A DNA stretch of 64,000 bases from DASRHK01 sp963776465 (lineage in GTDB: Bacteria > Pseudomonadota > Gammaproteobacteria > Nevskiales > Nevskiaceae). This document shows, piece by piece, positions 32,342 through 40,442 of this stretch. The notes under the pieces were generated by a model that ran no database searches, had not been told where the DNA came from, and worked only from the letters and a program-made list of their open reading frames with translations. Location of the stretch: contig CAVZMV010000002.1 of the NCBI GenBank assembly GCA_963776465.1, forward strand, positions 1,922,001-1,986,000. The letters are read 5' to 3'. Each line of letters opens with the position of its first letter. The stretch's first letter is position 1. The position numbers and the translations under genes are program-made.

Positions 32342-33670
32342 ATGCCGATCACTCGAGCCATCCGCAGCGCCGTCATGCGCCGCCTCGCCGATCCCAAGCT
32401 GCGGGACCAGCGGCGTGTTGCAGCGGAAGCCAAGCGCCGCAAGTCCGGTCGCGCGCACGAGGTCTACTACTTTCACCAGCCCGACGATCCGTACAGCCAC
32501 CTGGCGGCGCAGGTCCTGCGGCGTTTCCTCGAGCGCTACGATGTGCGCCTGCTCCCGCGCATCGTCGCCGAGGCGACGCCGATCGCCATCCACGAGCGTG
32601 GCTTGTGGGAGGCGTGGGCACGGCGGGAGTGCGCGGCGATCGCGCCCTTCTATGCGCTGCGCTACCAGGATTCCGGCAAGCAGCCGAACGACGCGCTGAT
32701 AGACCTGGCTCGCCGCATCCTTCTGAACGTCGAGGGCGCGGCCGAATTCCCGGAGATTGCGGTCTCCGTCGGCACCGCGCTTCACTCCGGTGACGCCGCG
32801 GCGCTGAAGAAGCTGGCGGAGACGCACGGCGCCGAGCGCGAGGCCAAGGCGCCGGCGCGGCTGCGGCGCAACTTCAAGCTCCGCCACCGACTCGGGCATT
32901 ACCTCGGGGCGATGTTCCATTACGAAGGCGAGTGGTACTGGGGCATCGACCGCCTGCACCACCTGGAGGAGCGGCTGGATGCTCTGGGCGCGCGGCGGCC
33001 GCAGGCGTCTCCGGGCCCTTGCCTGCATCTGCAGCGGCGACCGCCGCCGCAGAAGGTCGATCCGAAGAAGCGCGTGAAGCTGGAGTTCTTCCCCTCGCTG
33101 CGCAGCCCGTACACGCACCTGTCCTACGACCGCGTCGCGGACCTGCGCAAGCGCTACCCGGTGGATCTGGTCGTGCGGCCGGTGCTGCCGATGATGATGC
33201 GCGGCGTGAAGGCCGACCGGCGCAAGGGCACCTACATCCTGCAGGACACGATGCGTGAGGCCGAGCGCCTTGGCGTTCCGTTCGGGAACATCTGGGACCC
33301 ATTCGGTGATCCCGTTCGTCGAGCGTACTCATTGTTCCCCTGGGCGCGCGACCAGGGCAAGGGCTTCGAGTACCTGCACGCCTACAGCCTGGCGGTGTGG
33401 AGCGAGCGCACCAACGCCTGGTCCGAGGCTGGCTTGCGCTCGATCGTCGAGCGCGCGGGCCTGTCGTGGGACGCGGCGCGCGAGCACCTGGACAGCCGCG
33501 ACTGGGAGGACGAGATGGAGCGCAACGTCACCCACATGCTGGCCGCCGGCTCGTGGGGCGTGCCGACGCTGCGGCTGCCCGCGGCGGGAATACTTCCCGA
33601 GTTCACCGTCTGGGGCCAGGACCGCATCTGGCTCGTCGAAGAAGAGATTGCGCGCCGCATCGCGATCTAG
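32342..33670 (+). CDS. Tandem DsbA-fold protein, 2-hydroxychromene-2-carboxylate isomerase-like
   Basis: 442 residues containing two copies of the thioredoxin/DsbA-like fold. Copy one spans about 40-225 and starts HEVYYFHQPDDPYSHLAAQ; copy two spans about 247-440 and starts VKLEFFPSLRSPYTHLSYD. Both carry the x-x-S/D-PY-x-HL entry motif of the HCCA isomerase family (PF01323, kappa-class GST-like), which uses glutathione to isomerise aromatic or chromene acids, and neither has a CxxC pair. The C-terminal GSWGVPTLRLP is the cis-Pro region. The N-terminal 35 residues are basic and helical. First gene of an operon with the TetR regulator, 15 bp apart. Confidence 0.75.
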   Translation: MPITRAIRSAVMRRLADPKLRDQRRVAAEAKRRKSGRAHEVYYFHQPDDPYSHLAAQVLRRFLERYDVRLLPRIVAEATPIAIHERGLWEAWARRECAAIAPFYALRYQDSGKQPNDALIDLARRILLNVEGAAEFPEIAVSVGTALHSGDAAALKKLAETHGAEREAKAPARLRRNFKLRHRLGHYLGAMFHYEGEWYWGIDRLHHLEERLDALGARRPQASPGPCLHLQRRPPPQKVDPKKRVKLEFFPSLRSPYTHLSYDRVADLRKRYPVDLVVRPVLPMMMRGVKADRRKGTYILQDTMREAERLGVPFGNIWDPFGDPVRRAYSLFPWARDQGKGFEYLHAYSLAVWSERTNAWSEAGLRSIVERAGLSWDAAREHLDSRDWEDEMERNVTHMLAAGSWGVPTLRLPAAGILPEFTVWGQDRIWLVEEEIARRIAI

Positions 33671-33685
33671 AGGAGCAGCAAGGCC

Positions 33686-34327
33686 ATGGCAAAGAAAAAG
33701 CAGCCGGCACCGGCTCCCAAGAAGCGGGGCTACCTCGCCAAGGACGAGCGCCACAAGTCGCTGGTCGAAACGGCTGCGGCGGTGGTGGAGAAGCAGGGCT
33801 GGCCGGCGCTGTCCATGATCTCGGTGGCGGAGCACGCCAAGGTCAGCCGCCAGCTGATCTACGAGCACTTCGACTCGGTCGACCAGCTGATGACCGAGAC
33901 CATGGCGCAGATCTTCCGCGACGCTTACGAGACCACGCGCGAATCCATCCAGCGCGGCAACGCCAACATCGTCGACCTGCTCGAGCAGACCGAGCGGATG
34001 ACGTTCGACATGCCGCCCGGCCGCATCCGCGCGTTGTGGCAGATGATCACCGGCACCTATTCCGACAACGTCGAGACCGCGCGCATGAGCCGCCGGCTGC
34101 GGCACCTGCTGACCAACATGTGGTCGCCGGTCGCCAACGACGCCTTCGGCCTGGACGCGAAGGAGGGCAGGGTGCTCATCTGGATGCTGCACATGGCGTT
34201 CTGGGGCGCGCACCAGCTGGTCGACGAGAACGAGGTCGATCGCGCGACCGCGACGCGGCTGTTCGCGTGGCTGGTGACGCAGCTGCAGGCGGGGGCGTTG
34301 ATGAAGCCGGGGAAGAAGACGCGGTAG
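33686..34327 (+). CDS. TetR/AcrR-family transcriptional regulator
   Basis: 213 residues. A basic leader (MAKKKQPAPAPKKRG) precedes the TetR DNA-binding domain; the helix-turn-helix is at about 43-62, with ISVAEHAKVSRQLIYEHFDS, the strongly conserved TetR pattern. The C-terminal ligand and dimer domain is helical, with no recognisable subfamily. The gene sits in an operon whose promoter region carries operator site 2, and it is the only TetR gene in the window, so it is the natural candidate to bind the shared palindrome and to regulate itself. This is inference. Ligand unknown, probably a hydrophobic acid, ester or CoA thioester. Confidence 0.88.
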   Translation: MAKKKQPAPAPKKRGYLAKDERHKSLVETAAAVVEKQGWPALSMISVAEHAKVSRQLIYEHFDSVDQLMTETMAQIFRDAYETTRESIQRGNANIVDLLEQTERMTFDMPPGRIRALWQMITGTYSDNVETARMSRRLRHLLTNMWSPVANDAFGLDAKEGRVLIWMLHMAFWGAHQLVDENEVDRATATRLFAWLVTQLQAGALMKPGKKTR

Positions 34328-34332
34328 GAATC

Positions 34333-34404
34333 GTCATGCCCGCGCAGGCGGGCATCCAGTTCTGCTGTTGACTAGAACTGGATCCCCGCCTCCGCGGGGA
34401 TGAC
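34333..34404. repeat. Dispersed palindromic repeat, family C, inverted pair
   Basis: 34333-34363 (GTCATGCCCGCGCAGGCGGG then CATCCAGTTCT) and 34374-34404 (AGAACTGGATCCCCGCCTCC then GCGGGGATGAC) face each other, so TCCAGTTCT and AGAACTGGA can pair as an outer stem. The pair lies between the convergent TetR and sulfatase genes and may stop transcription from both sides. Confidence 0.8.
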
Positions 34405-34416
34405 GCGCGATGCGCG

Positions 34417-36066
34417 TCAATTCTGCCAGTAGACGAACTCGTCCCCCGGCGCATCCGGCTGATCGAGCGTCTTGTCCACCAGCACCGGCATCTCCAGGAA
34501 GGACGGCCACATCGGCTCCTTCATCTCCGCGTTGTGCGCGGCGAGCAGCGCTTTGAGCTCCGCGACCTTCGCCGGTTCTTTCTCCGCGAGGTTCACCTGC
34601 TCGGTTTGATCGACGTCGAGGTGATAGAGCCAGTCCTTTTTCGGACGCTCCGCCGTCTGCAGCTTCCAGCCGCTGGCGATCAGGGACTGGTAGCTGCCGT
34701 CGCGCCAGAACAGCACGTCGTGCGGCGCGCCTTCCTTCTCGTGTGTGAGATAGGGCAGCAGGTTCACGCCGTCGATCGGCCGATCGGTCGGCATCGTCGC
34801 GCCGGCCGCCGCGATCGCGGTCGGCAGGATGTCGACGCTGTGGATCGGCTGCGCGTACTGCGTGCCGGCCGGGATGCGCGCCGGCCACTTGGCTGCGAAG
34901 GGCACGTGCATGCCGCCCTCGAAGTAGGTGAGCTTCCAGCCGCGGAACGGCTTGTTCACGTCGGGCAGGCCGATGTAGTTCGGCGCGCCGTTGTCGCTGG
35001 TGAAGATCACCAGCGTGTTGTCCTCCAGGCCCTCGTCCTTGAGCGCCTGCACCACGCGTCCGACGCTGCGATCGAGCGCGCGGATCATCGCGGCGTAGAC
35101 GCGCTCGCGATGCAGCGGAATGTCTTTCAGCGCGTCGAAGTCGGCCTTGGCCGCCTGTAGCGGCGTGTGTACCGCCCAATGCGCGAGGTAGAGGAAGAAC
35201 GGCTGGTTGCGATTGGCGTGGATCGCGCTGACCGCTTCGTCGGTGTAGTAGTCGGTGAGATAGCCCCTGGGCTCGAACCACTCGCCGCCGTTGTAGCTGG
35301 TGGCGTAGCGCATGTTCGGCCACAGGAAGCGGTCGATCGGATCGAAGTCCTGCTTGGCGTTGACCACGCCCGGATCGTCCTCCGGCATGTAGAGCCCGCT
35401 CTCCATGTAGAGGCTCTCGTCGAAGCCCTGGTTCTGCGGACGCAGCTCCGGCGTGCCGCCGAGGTGCCACTTGCCGATGTGCATCGTGTGATAGCCGCGC
35501 GCCTTGAGCAGCTTGGCGATGGTGATCTCGGACGGCGGCATGCCCAGCTCGTTGAAATCGGCGATCTGGCTGGTCTTCTCCGGGTGCAGCACGATGTGAT
35601 GCTGCCGCGCGGGGTCGGCAAACATCGGCGCGACCTTGGCCATGTTGCCCGGCGTCGGCGTGTACTCGAAGCCGAAGCGCGACGAGTAGCGGCCCGTGAG
35701 CAGTGTCGCGCGCGACGGCGAGCACACGGCGTTGCCGGAATAACCCTTGTCGAAGCGCACGCCCGCGCGCGCGAGCGCGTCGATGTTCGGCGTCGGCTGC
35801 CTGGGCATGCCGGCGCCGTAGAGGCTGACGTCGTTGAAGCCCAGATCGTCGGCGAGGATCACGACGACGTTGGGCGGCCGATCGGATACCGGCGTCGATG
35901 CGGATTCAGGCCCGGCCTGCCAGGGCACCGGCCGGTTCGGCGCGCGCGCGTGCTTGATGTCGGTGACCCAGCCGAGCATGTGCGACAGCAGATAGCGTCG
36001 GCTGGCGAAGAGGCCGGCGGCGACGATCACCAGGACGACGGCGATGATGCCCAGCGTCTTCTTCAT
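34417..36066 (-). CDS. Arylsulfatase-family sulfatase, membrane-anchored
   Basis: 549 residues from the ATG at 36066, which overlaps the upstream stop (ATGA). An N-terminal membrane segment (about 5-22) without a cleavage site suggests anchoring in the inner membrane with the enzyme in the periplasm. NVVVILADDLGFNDVSLYG starts the sulfatase fold, and Cys115 in CSPSRATLLTGR is the canonical formylglycine site. HTMHIGKWHLGG, FFLYLAHWAVHTPLQ and IFTSDNGAPNY are the other signatures. It needs a formylglycine-generating enzyme; the one at 24091 is a candidate. Second gene of a unit led by a DUF1330-like protein and controlled by operator site 3. Confidence 0.9.
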   Translation of the reverse strand: MKKTLGIIAVVLVIVAAGLFASRRYLLSHMLGWVTDIKHARAPNRPVPWQAGPESASTPVSDRPPNVVVILADDLGFNDVSLYGAGMPRQPTPNIDALARAGVRFDKGYSGNAVCSPSRATLLTGRYSSRFGFEYTPTPGNMAKVAPMFADPARQHHIVLHPEKTSQIADFNELGMPPSEITIAKLLKARGYHTMHIGKWHLGGTPELRPQNQGFDESLYMESGLYMPEDDPGVVNAKQDFDPIDRFLWPNMRYATSYNGGEWFEPRGYLTDYYTDEAVSAIHANRNQPFFLYLAHWAVHTPLQAAKADFDALKDIPLHRERVYAAMIRALDRSVGRVVQALKDEGLEDNTLVIFTSDNGAPNYIGLPDVNKPFRGWKLTYFEGGMHVPFAAKWPARIPAGTQYAQPIHSVDILPTAIAAAGATMPTDRPIDGVNLLPYLTHEKEGAPHDVLFWRDGSYQSLIASGWKLQTAERPKKDWLYHLDVDQTEQVNLAEKEPAKVAELKALLAAHNAEMKEPMWPSFLEMPVLVDKTLDQPDAPGDEFVYWQN

Positions 36067-36740
36067 GCCGGCGCTCCGCGATACCAGGCACGGTTGCGCA
36101 GGAGCGCATGCAGCAGGTGGCCGAGGATCGCCAGCAGCACGGCGACCAGGCCGCGCACGAAGACCAGGCTGAACGGCGATTGCACGGGGAACACCTGCGT
36201 CTTCTCGATCGCGGCCCACTTGTGCACGGCGATGCTATGGCCGGCGAGAGCCACCACCATCTCCAGCAGGTCGCGCCGGCTGCGGTAGCGCACGATGGCG
36301 ACGCGGTCCCACTCGGTATCGCCGGCTTCGTCGATGAACCTGCCTTGCGGCTTGCCGATGAACACCGGCAACGCGCCGTGACGCAGGAGATACGGCGCGA
36401 TGGCGTGGTTGTAGCGGGCATCTGCCTCGAGCGCGTCGTCGCTGTAGGGCGCGCCATGCGCGCCGGAAGCAAAGCCATCCGGGTACAACGCCTTCTGCCG
36501 GAAGCGGATCAGGTTAACCATGAAGAACTCGTTGCCGTCGTCGTTCGCAACCAGCCGGCGGATCTCGTCGAGCAGGCGCCCGTCGGCGGTTCCGTCGTTC
36601 TTCGCGCGCGCGGCGATCTGGGCCAGCAGGGCGTCGGTTTCGGCAGGCGTCAGCGGCTTGCCGCGGCCGCCGTACCAGGCGAGGAACGCGACGAAGACGG
36701 CCGCCAGGACGGCGATCAGGACCTTGGAGCCTTTGCTCAT
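36063..36740 (-). CDS. Membrane protein with DUF1330-like (dabb fold) domain
   Basis: 225 residues. One membrane helix at each end (about 7-23 and 196-217) brackets a soluble domain with FFMVNLIRFRQKA, ARYNHAIAPYLLRHG and TEWDRVAIVRYRSRRDLLEMV, the pattern of DUF1330/EthD-type dimeric alpha-beta barrels. Family function is unknown. The segment GAHGAPY is encoded by a copy of the 21-bp family D repeat. The gene starts about 19 bases after a strong promoter (TTGACA, 18 bp, TATATT) that overlaps operator site 3, and it is coupled to the sulfatase. A distant relative occurs at 53637, also next to an operator. Confidence 0.7.
   Translation of the reverse strand: MSKGSKVLIAVLAAVFVAFLAWYGGRGKPLTPAETDALLAQIAARAKNDGTADGRLLDEIRRLVANDDGNEFFMVNLIRFRQKALYPDGFASGAHGAPYSDDALEADARYNHAIAPYLLRHGALPVFIGKPQGRFIDEAGDTEWDRVAIVRYRSRRDLLEMVVALAGHSIAVHKWAAIEKTQVFPVQSPFSLVFVRGLVAVLLAILGHLLHALLRNRAWYRGAPA
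36444..36464 (+). repeat. Family D 21-bp repeat inside a gene
   Basis: Identical to the copy at 7379-7399. Read on the minus strand in frame it gives GAHGAPY within the DUF1330-like protein. Confidence 0.8.
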
Positions 36741-36765
36741 GTGCGGCGACTATCCCCCGGCCGGC

Positions 36766-36795
36766 AATATAGTGCTAATGTTTACATCATGTCAA
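36766..36795. promoter_or_regulatory. Divergent promoter with operator site 3
   Basis: Leftward, TTGACA (36795-36790), 18 bp, TATATT (36771-36766): a near-consensus sigma70 promoter. The plus-strand bases 36781-36795 read TTTACATCATGTCAA, the best copy of the shared palindrome, covering the -35. The rightward DUF1214 gene starts within or just after the site (ATG 36789 or 36798), so binding would block both directions. Confidence 0.75.
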
Positions 36796-36797
36796 TA

Positions 36798-37361
36798 ATG
36801 CGCTGGGCCGTCCTCGTGCTCGCGGCCGCCGTGACCGGCCTGGCGGCGACCAAGCCGATCGTCGCCGCGATGGTCGAGCGCTCCGCGATCGCCAACGGAC
36901 CCTGGCGCACCAGCATCGGCACCGGCAGTGCCAACGCCAACATCTACGAGCGCGCGGCCGTTGCAGTCGCCGGCCTGTATGCGCTCGCCAAGGAGGAGAC
37001 CGTCTATTACACGGCGTTCACCGACGACGAAGGACACGCGCTGGACGGCAAGTGCGATTACGAGCTCGAGGGCGCGCCGCTGCCGGCGCGGTGGTGGAGC
37101 CTGACGATATACGGCGCGGACAACTATCTCGTCGCCAATCCCGCGAACGTGTACTCGCGGCACGCCAGCAACATGCAGCCGCAGGCCGACGGCAGCTACG
37201 TCGTCGAGGTATCGGCGCACGAGCAGCCGCGCAACTGGCTGCCGGCGCCCGAAGTAGGGGAGTTCTCCGTCACCTTGCGGCTCTACAACCCGGAAGCGGC
37301 GGTGTACGACAAGCTCGCCACCGTCGCGCTGCCGCGCATCGCGCGGAGTACGTGCCGATGA
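36798..37361 (+). CDS. Secreted DUF1214 domain protein
   Basis: 187 residues from ATG 36798; an ATG three codons earlier (36789) lies inside the operator. An N-terminal hydrophobic segment is followed by the DUF1214 pattern: WRTSIGTGSANANIYERAAVAVAGLYAL, EGAPLPARWWSLTIYGADNYLV, SRHASNMQPQADGSYVVEV and NWLPAPEVGEFSVTLRLYNP. DUF1214 usually pairs with DUF1254, and the next gene, overlapping by ATGA, is a DUF1254 protein. The pair is widespread in proteobacteria with no settled function. Likely anchored in the inner membrane facing the periplasm. Confidence 0.82.
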   Translation: MRWAVLVLAAAVTGLAATKPIVAAMVERSAIANGPWRTSIGTGSANANIYERAAVAVAGLYALAKEETVYYTAFTDDEGHALDGKCDYELEGAPLPARWWSLTIYGADNYLVANPANVYSRHASNMQPQADGSYVVEVSAHEQPRNWLPAPEVGEFSVTLRLYNPEAAVYDKLATVALPRIARSTCR

Positions 37362-37894
37362 AGGTCCTGCGCGCAACGCTGGTGTTCATGGCGGTCGCGG
37401 TGGCGGCGAACGTCGCGGCCGTGGCAGCGCTGCCCTGGCTGATCAACGCCTACGTCAGCCACAAGATCGTCGCGCTGGCCGGCGGCTACAACGTGGCGAT
37501 GCCGGCGCCAAAGGTGGACGCGAGCTCGCGCACCGTCGTGCGTCCAAGCCCCGACCTTCTCTACACCGCCTGCGTATTCGACGTGTCCGAGCATCCGCTG
37601 CGCATCACCGCGCCGGTGCAGGACAGCTACGTGTCCGTCGCCGGATTCGCTGCGGACACCAGCAACTTCTTCAGCCTCAACGACGCGCAGGTGCAGCCGG
37701 ACGGGCAGGGGCAGAAGCGCTTCGATCTGTTGCTCATGCGACACGGGCGCGTTCACCCGTCGACGACTGCGCGCGTCATCGAAGCGCCATCGGATCGCGG
37801 CCTGATCCTGTTCCGGTCGCTGATCACCCGCGAATCGGACCTGCCGCGGCTGCAGAAGGAGTTTCAGGCGCAGCAGGTGTGCAGGTCGAGCTGA
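37358..37894 (+). CDS. DUF1254 domain membrane-anchored protein
   Basis: 178 residues. An N-terminal membrane helix (about 6-28), then the short form of DUF1254: SPDLLYTACVFDVSEHPLRITAPVQDSYVSVAGFAADTSNFF and a C-terminal IEAPSDRGLILFRSLITRESDL. The start overlaps the DUF1214 stop (ATGA at 37358-37361), so the two are made together and probably form a complex. Functions proposed for the pair in other organisms are unproven. The unit lies directly downstream of operator site 3. The LCAT-like lipase starts 26 bp later and may be cotranscribed. Confidence 0.8.
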   Translation: MKVLRATLVFMAVAVAANVAAVAALPWLINAYVSHKIVALAGGYNVAMPAPKVDASSRTVVRPSPDLLYTACVFDVSEHPLRITAPVQDSYVSVAGFAADTSNFFSLNDAQVQPDGQGQKRFDLLLMRHGRVHPSTTARVIEAPSDRGLILFRSLITRESDLPRLQKEFQAQQVCRSS

Positions 37895-37920
37895 GCGATC
37901 GCCGTGGCAGACTAAGCCGC

Positions 37921-39288
37921 ATGGGGCTTCGGGCAGCATCCGCACTGACGGTCATGGCGCTTCTCGCGGGCTGCGCCGCGCCGCGCCCGGACTTCGACGC
38001 CCTCTACGATTTCAGGAGCGAGCAGACCCAGCCGCCGCTCATCGTCATCCCCGGCATCCTCGGCTCGCGCCTCTACAACACGCGCACGCGCGCGGAGATC
38101 TGGCCGGGGTCTGCGTGGAACCTGCTGTTCGATCGCAAGGAGAGCCTGGCGCTGCAGATCGACCCGCAGACGCTGGAGCCGCTGGACGACGGCGTCGAGG
38201 CGCGTGGCCTGTTCGAGGCCGCGCTCGGCAACGACTTCTACGGCGAGATCTTGCGCACGCTCGAGCGCTCCGGGCACTACGAGCGAGGCAGCATCGGCCA
38301 GCCTGCTGATCGCGCGCATCGCCGCTACTACGTGTTCGCCTACGACTGGCGGCAGGACAACGTCGTCACCGCGCGCAAGCTCGACGCGCTGATCGCGCAG
38401 ATCCGCGAGGACTACGGCGACCCGGCGCTGAAAGTCGACATCCTGGCGCACAGCATGGGCGGGCTGGTGGCGCGCTACTACGCACGCTACGGCATGGACG
38501 ACGTGCTCGGCGGCAACGAGTTTGTGGCGACCATGTCCGGCGGGCGCAACATCCACACGTTGATCCTGCTCGGCACGCCCAACCTCGGGTCCGCGGACTC
38601 GCTGCACGGATTCATCGCCGGCGCGAAGGTCGGCCTGCGGCGCATCCCGACCGAGGTTCTGGCGACTACGCCGAGCTTCTACGAGCTGTTCCCGCATCCG
38701 CTCAGCGACTGGCTGATCACCACCGCAGGCCAGCCGCTCGAGCGCGACGTGTTCGACGCGCAGACCTGGCGGCGCTTCGGCTGGTCGGTGTTCGACCCGG
38801 ATGTCGAGGCCAGGGTGCGCGCACGTGCGGTCGAGCGCGGCGAGGATGCCGATGCCGTGCTCGACACGCTGCACCGCTATTTCGAGAAGCGCCTGGAGCG
38901 CGCGCGCCGCTTCGTCTGGTCGCTGACGGTGCCCGTGCCGCCGGACGCGCACGCGCGGATGATCGTGCTGGGCGGAGATTGCACGCCGACGCCGGCGCGG
39001 CTCCTGGTCGAGGAGGACGATGGCGATTCCGTCGTGCGCCTGTTTCCCGGCGAGGTCAAGCACAGGGCGCCCGGCGTGGACTACTCGCGCCTCATGCTCG
39101 AGCCCGGCGACGGCGAGGTCACCAAGCCCTCACTGCTCGCGCGCGAATCGCTCGACCCGTCCAAGCCACGGCATCGCTACATCCACGTGCCAATGGAGGT
39201 ACTCGTTCCTGCTATGCGAGCAGCACAATCGATTGACTGCCAACCCGAGCTTCCAGGACAACCTGCTCAACCTGCTGCTGTCGCGTGA
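37921..39288 (+). CDS. LCAT-like lipase/acyltransferase lipoprotein with a 3' frameshift
   Basis: 455 residues as read. Lipobox LLAGC (Cys19) indicates a lipoprotein. PPLIVIPGILGSRLY is the start of the lecithin:cholesterol acyltransferase-like alpha/beta hydrolase (PF02450), and DILAHSMGGLVARYYARY carries the nucleophile Ser. Family members hydrolyse or transfer acyl groups of phospholipids and sterol esters. The last 27 codons look out of frame: one extra G in GGAGGTACTC (about 39196-39202) shifts reading. The alternative frame continues YSFLLCEQHNRLTANPSFQD and ends at 39304, which looks like the natural family end. Mutation or sequencing error. Confidence 0.75.
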   Translation: MGLRAASALTVMALLAGCAAPRPDFDALYDFRSEQTQPPLIVIPGILGSRLYNTRTRAEIWPGSAWNLLFDRKESLALQIDPQTLEPLDDGVEARGLFEAALGNDFYGEILRTLERSGHYERGSIGQPADRAHRRYYVFAYDWRQDNVVTARKLDALIAQIREDYGDPALKVDILAHSMGGLVARYYARYGMDDVLGGNEFVATMSGGRNIHTLILLGTPNLGSADSLHGFIAGAKVGLRRIPTEVLATTPSFYELFPHPLSDWLITTAGQPLERDVFDAQTWRRFGWSVFDPDVEARVRARAVERGEDADAVLDTLHRYFEKRLERARRFVWSLTVPVPPDAHARMIVLGGDCTPTPARLLVEEDDGDSVVRLFPGEVKHRAPGVDYSRLMLEPGDGEVTKPSLLARESLDPSKPRHRYIHVPMEVLVPAMRAAQSIDCQPELPGQPAQPAAVA

Positions 39289-39319
39289 GATGCCGTGGGA
39301 ATAGAACGCGATTGAAGCG

Positions 39320-40438
39320 TCATTCGCGCGACAGCGCGTCCGCCGTCGCCTCGAAGAACTCGAAGCTGGCCGTGGTGATGTCCGGCCCGGTCGGATCGAT
39401 GAAGTTGCCTTCGGGGTCGCCGTAGGGATAGTTGTGCGCAAGGCCGTTGATCCACCAGCTCTCGACGATGGTGCGGCCCGCCCCGGACTGGTCGCGATAG
39501 CGATGGATCTCGTACGGGTAGATCTCGTAGCCGAGCACCGGTCCGATGCACGGATTGTTCTCGGGACGCGCGCACACATCGGTGCCACCGGGCGCCCCGG
39601 GCACCGCGAAGAAGTGCGAGTTGTCGATCTCCGGCACTGACGCGATGGAGCCGTCCGCGACGCCGTTGTCGGCGCGATCGTTCGTGCCGACCCATTGGGT
39701 GTCCGCCTGCAGCGCCACCGGCGGCGGGAAAAGATGGTCCAGCGTGCCGTGCACCAGGAACGCGGGCGTGACCTTGGCATTGGCTCCCATAGCGTCGTAG
39801 GCCAGGATCCCCGTTGGGTCGGCGAGGCTGTACGAGCCGCCGAGGAACGAGCCGACCGCTGCGTACAGGTCGGTGTACAGCGCGGCCAGCATCGTCGCCG
39901 TGATCGCGCCGGAGGACGTGCCCGACACGTACGTGCGCTGCGGATTGGTGCCGTAATTTTCGTGCACCTCTGCCGTGATCCTCGCGACGGCTTCGAGCTC
40001 GCCGCCGCCGCGCCCATAGGCCGTCGCTTGCCCCCACGACCAGTTGTCGCCGCTTTCGCCCATCGGGTAGAGGACGACGAAACCGCGTCGATCCGCGAGC
40101 TCGTTCCAGCGCACGCCCCGCGCGGCTTTCTCCGGGTTCTGCATGGTGCCGTGCAGGTACAGCACCAGCGACGGCGCCTCCTTGCCGATCGCTGAGGGGG
40201 GGACGTAGACCCAGTAATGCAAGCCCGGCCAGATCTGCGTGTCGACCGAGCCGTCGAGCGCCACGACGTCGGGCCAGCGTGGGTGACCCTCCAGCTGATG
40301 GTGATGCATCACGCCCTGCCACTTGGGCGAGGTGATGTCCATTTCGTCCCCCACGGCGCCGGCGATCGCGCCAGTCGGGGCGCTGCTGCCGCAAGCGACC
40401 AGAGCCAGCGCCGTGATGAAGATCAGCAGCAGCCGCAC
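39320..40438 (-). CDS. Secreted PHB-depolymerase/feruloyl-esterase type lipoprotein hydrolase
   Basis: 372 residues. Lipobox LVAC with Cys16. YWVYVPPSAIGKEAPSLVLYLHGTMQNP is the start of the esterase PHB family (PF10503), with the nucleophile Ser in VSGTSSGAI and a trailing HGTLDHLFPP that supplies the acid. A catalytic His near the C-terminus (GLAHNYPYGDPEGNFIDPTGPD) is followed by the usual end of secreted PHB-type esterases. Substrates of the family are short polyesters or aromatic esters. It starts 4 bp behind the TonB receptor stop on the same strand, so uptake and hydrolysis are coupled. Confidence 0.8.
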   Translation of the reverse strand: MRLLLIFITALALVACGSSAPTGAIAGAVGDEMDITSPKWQGVMHHHQLEGHPRWPDVVALDGSVDTQIWPGLHYWVYVPPSAIGKEAPSLVLYLHGTMQNPEKAARGVRWNELADRRGFVVLYPMGESGDNWSWGQATAYGRGGGELEAVARITAEVHENYGTNPQRTYVSGTSSGAITATMLAALYTDLYAAVGSFLGGSYSLADPTGILAYDAMGANAKVTPAFLVHGTLDHLFPPPVALQADTQWVGTNDRADNGVADGSIASVPEIDNSHFFAVPGAPGGTDVCARPENNPCIGPVLGYEIYPYEIHRYRDQSGAGRTIVESWWINGLAHNYPYGDPEGNFIDPTGPDITTASFEFFEATADALSRE

Positions 40439-40442
40439 GTGC

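Noticed and set aside
34333..34404. Possible small genes with MPAQAGIQ-type peptides
   Set aside because: They are translations of family C repeats between two convergent genes, with no downstream coding sequence.
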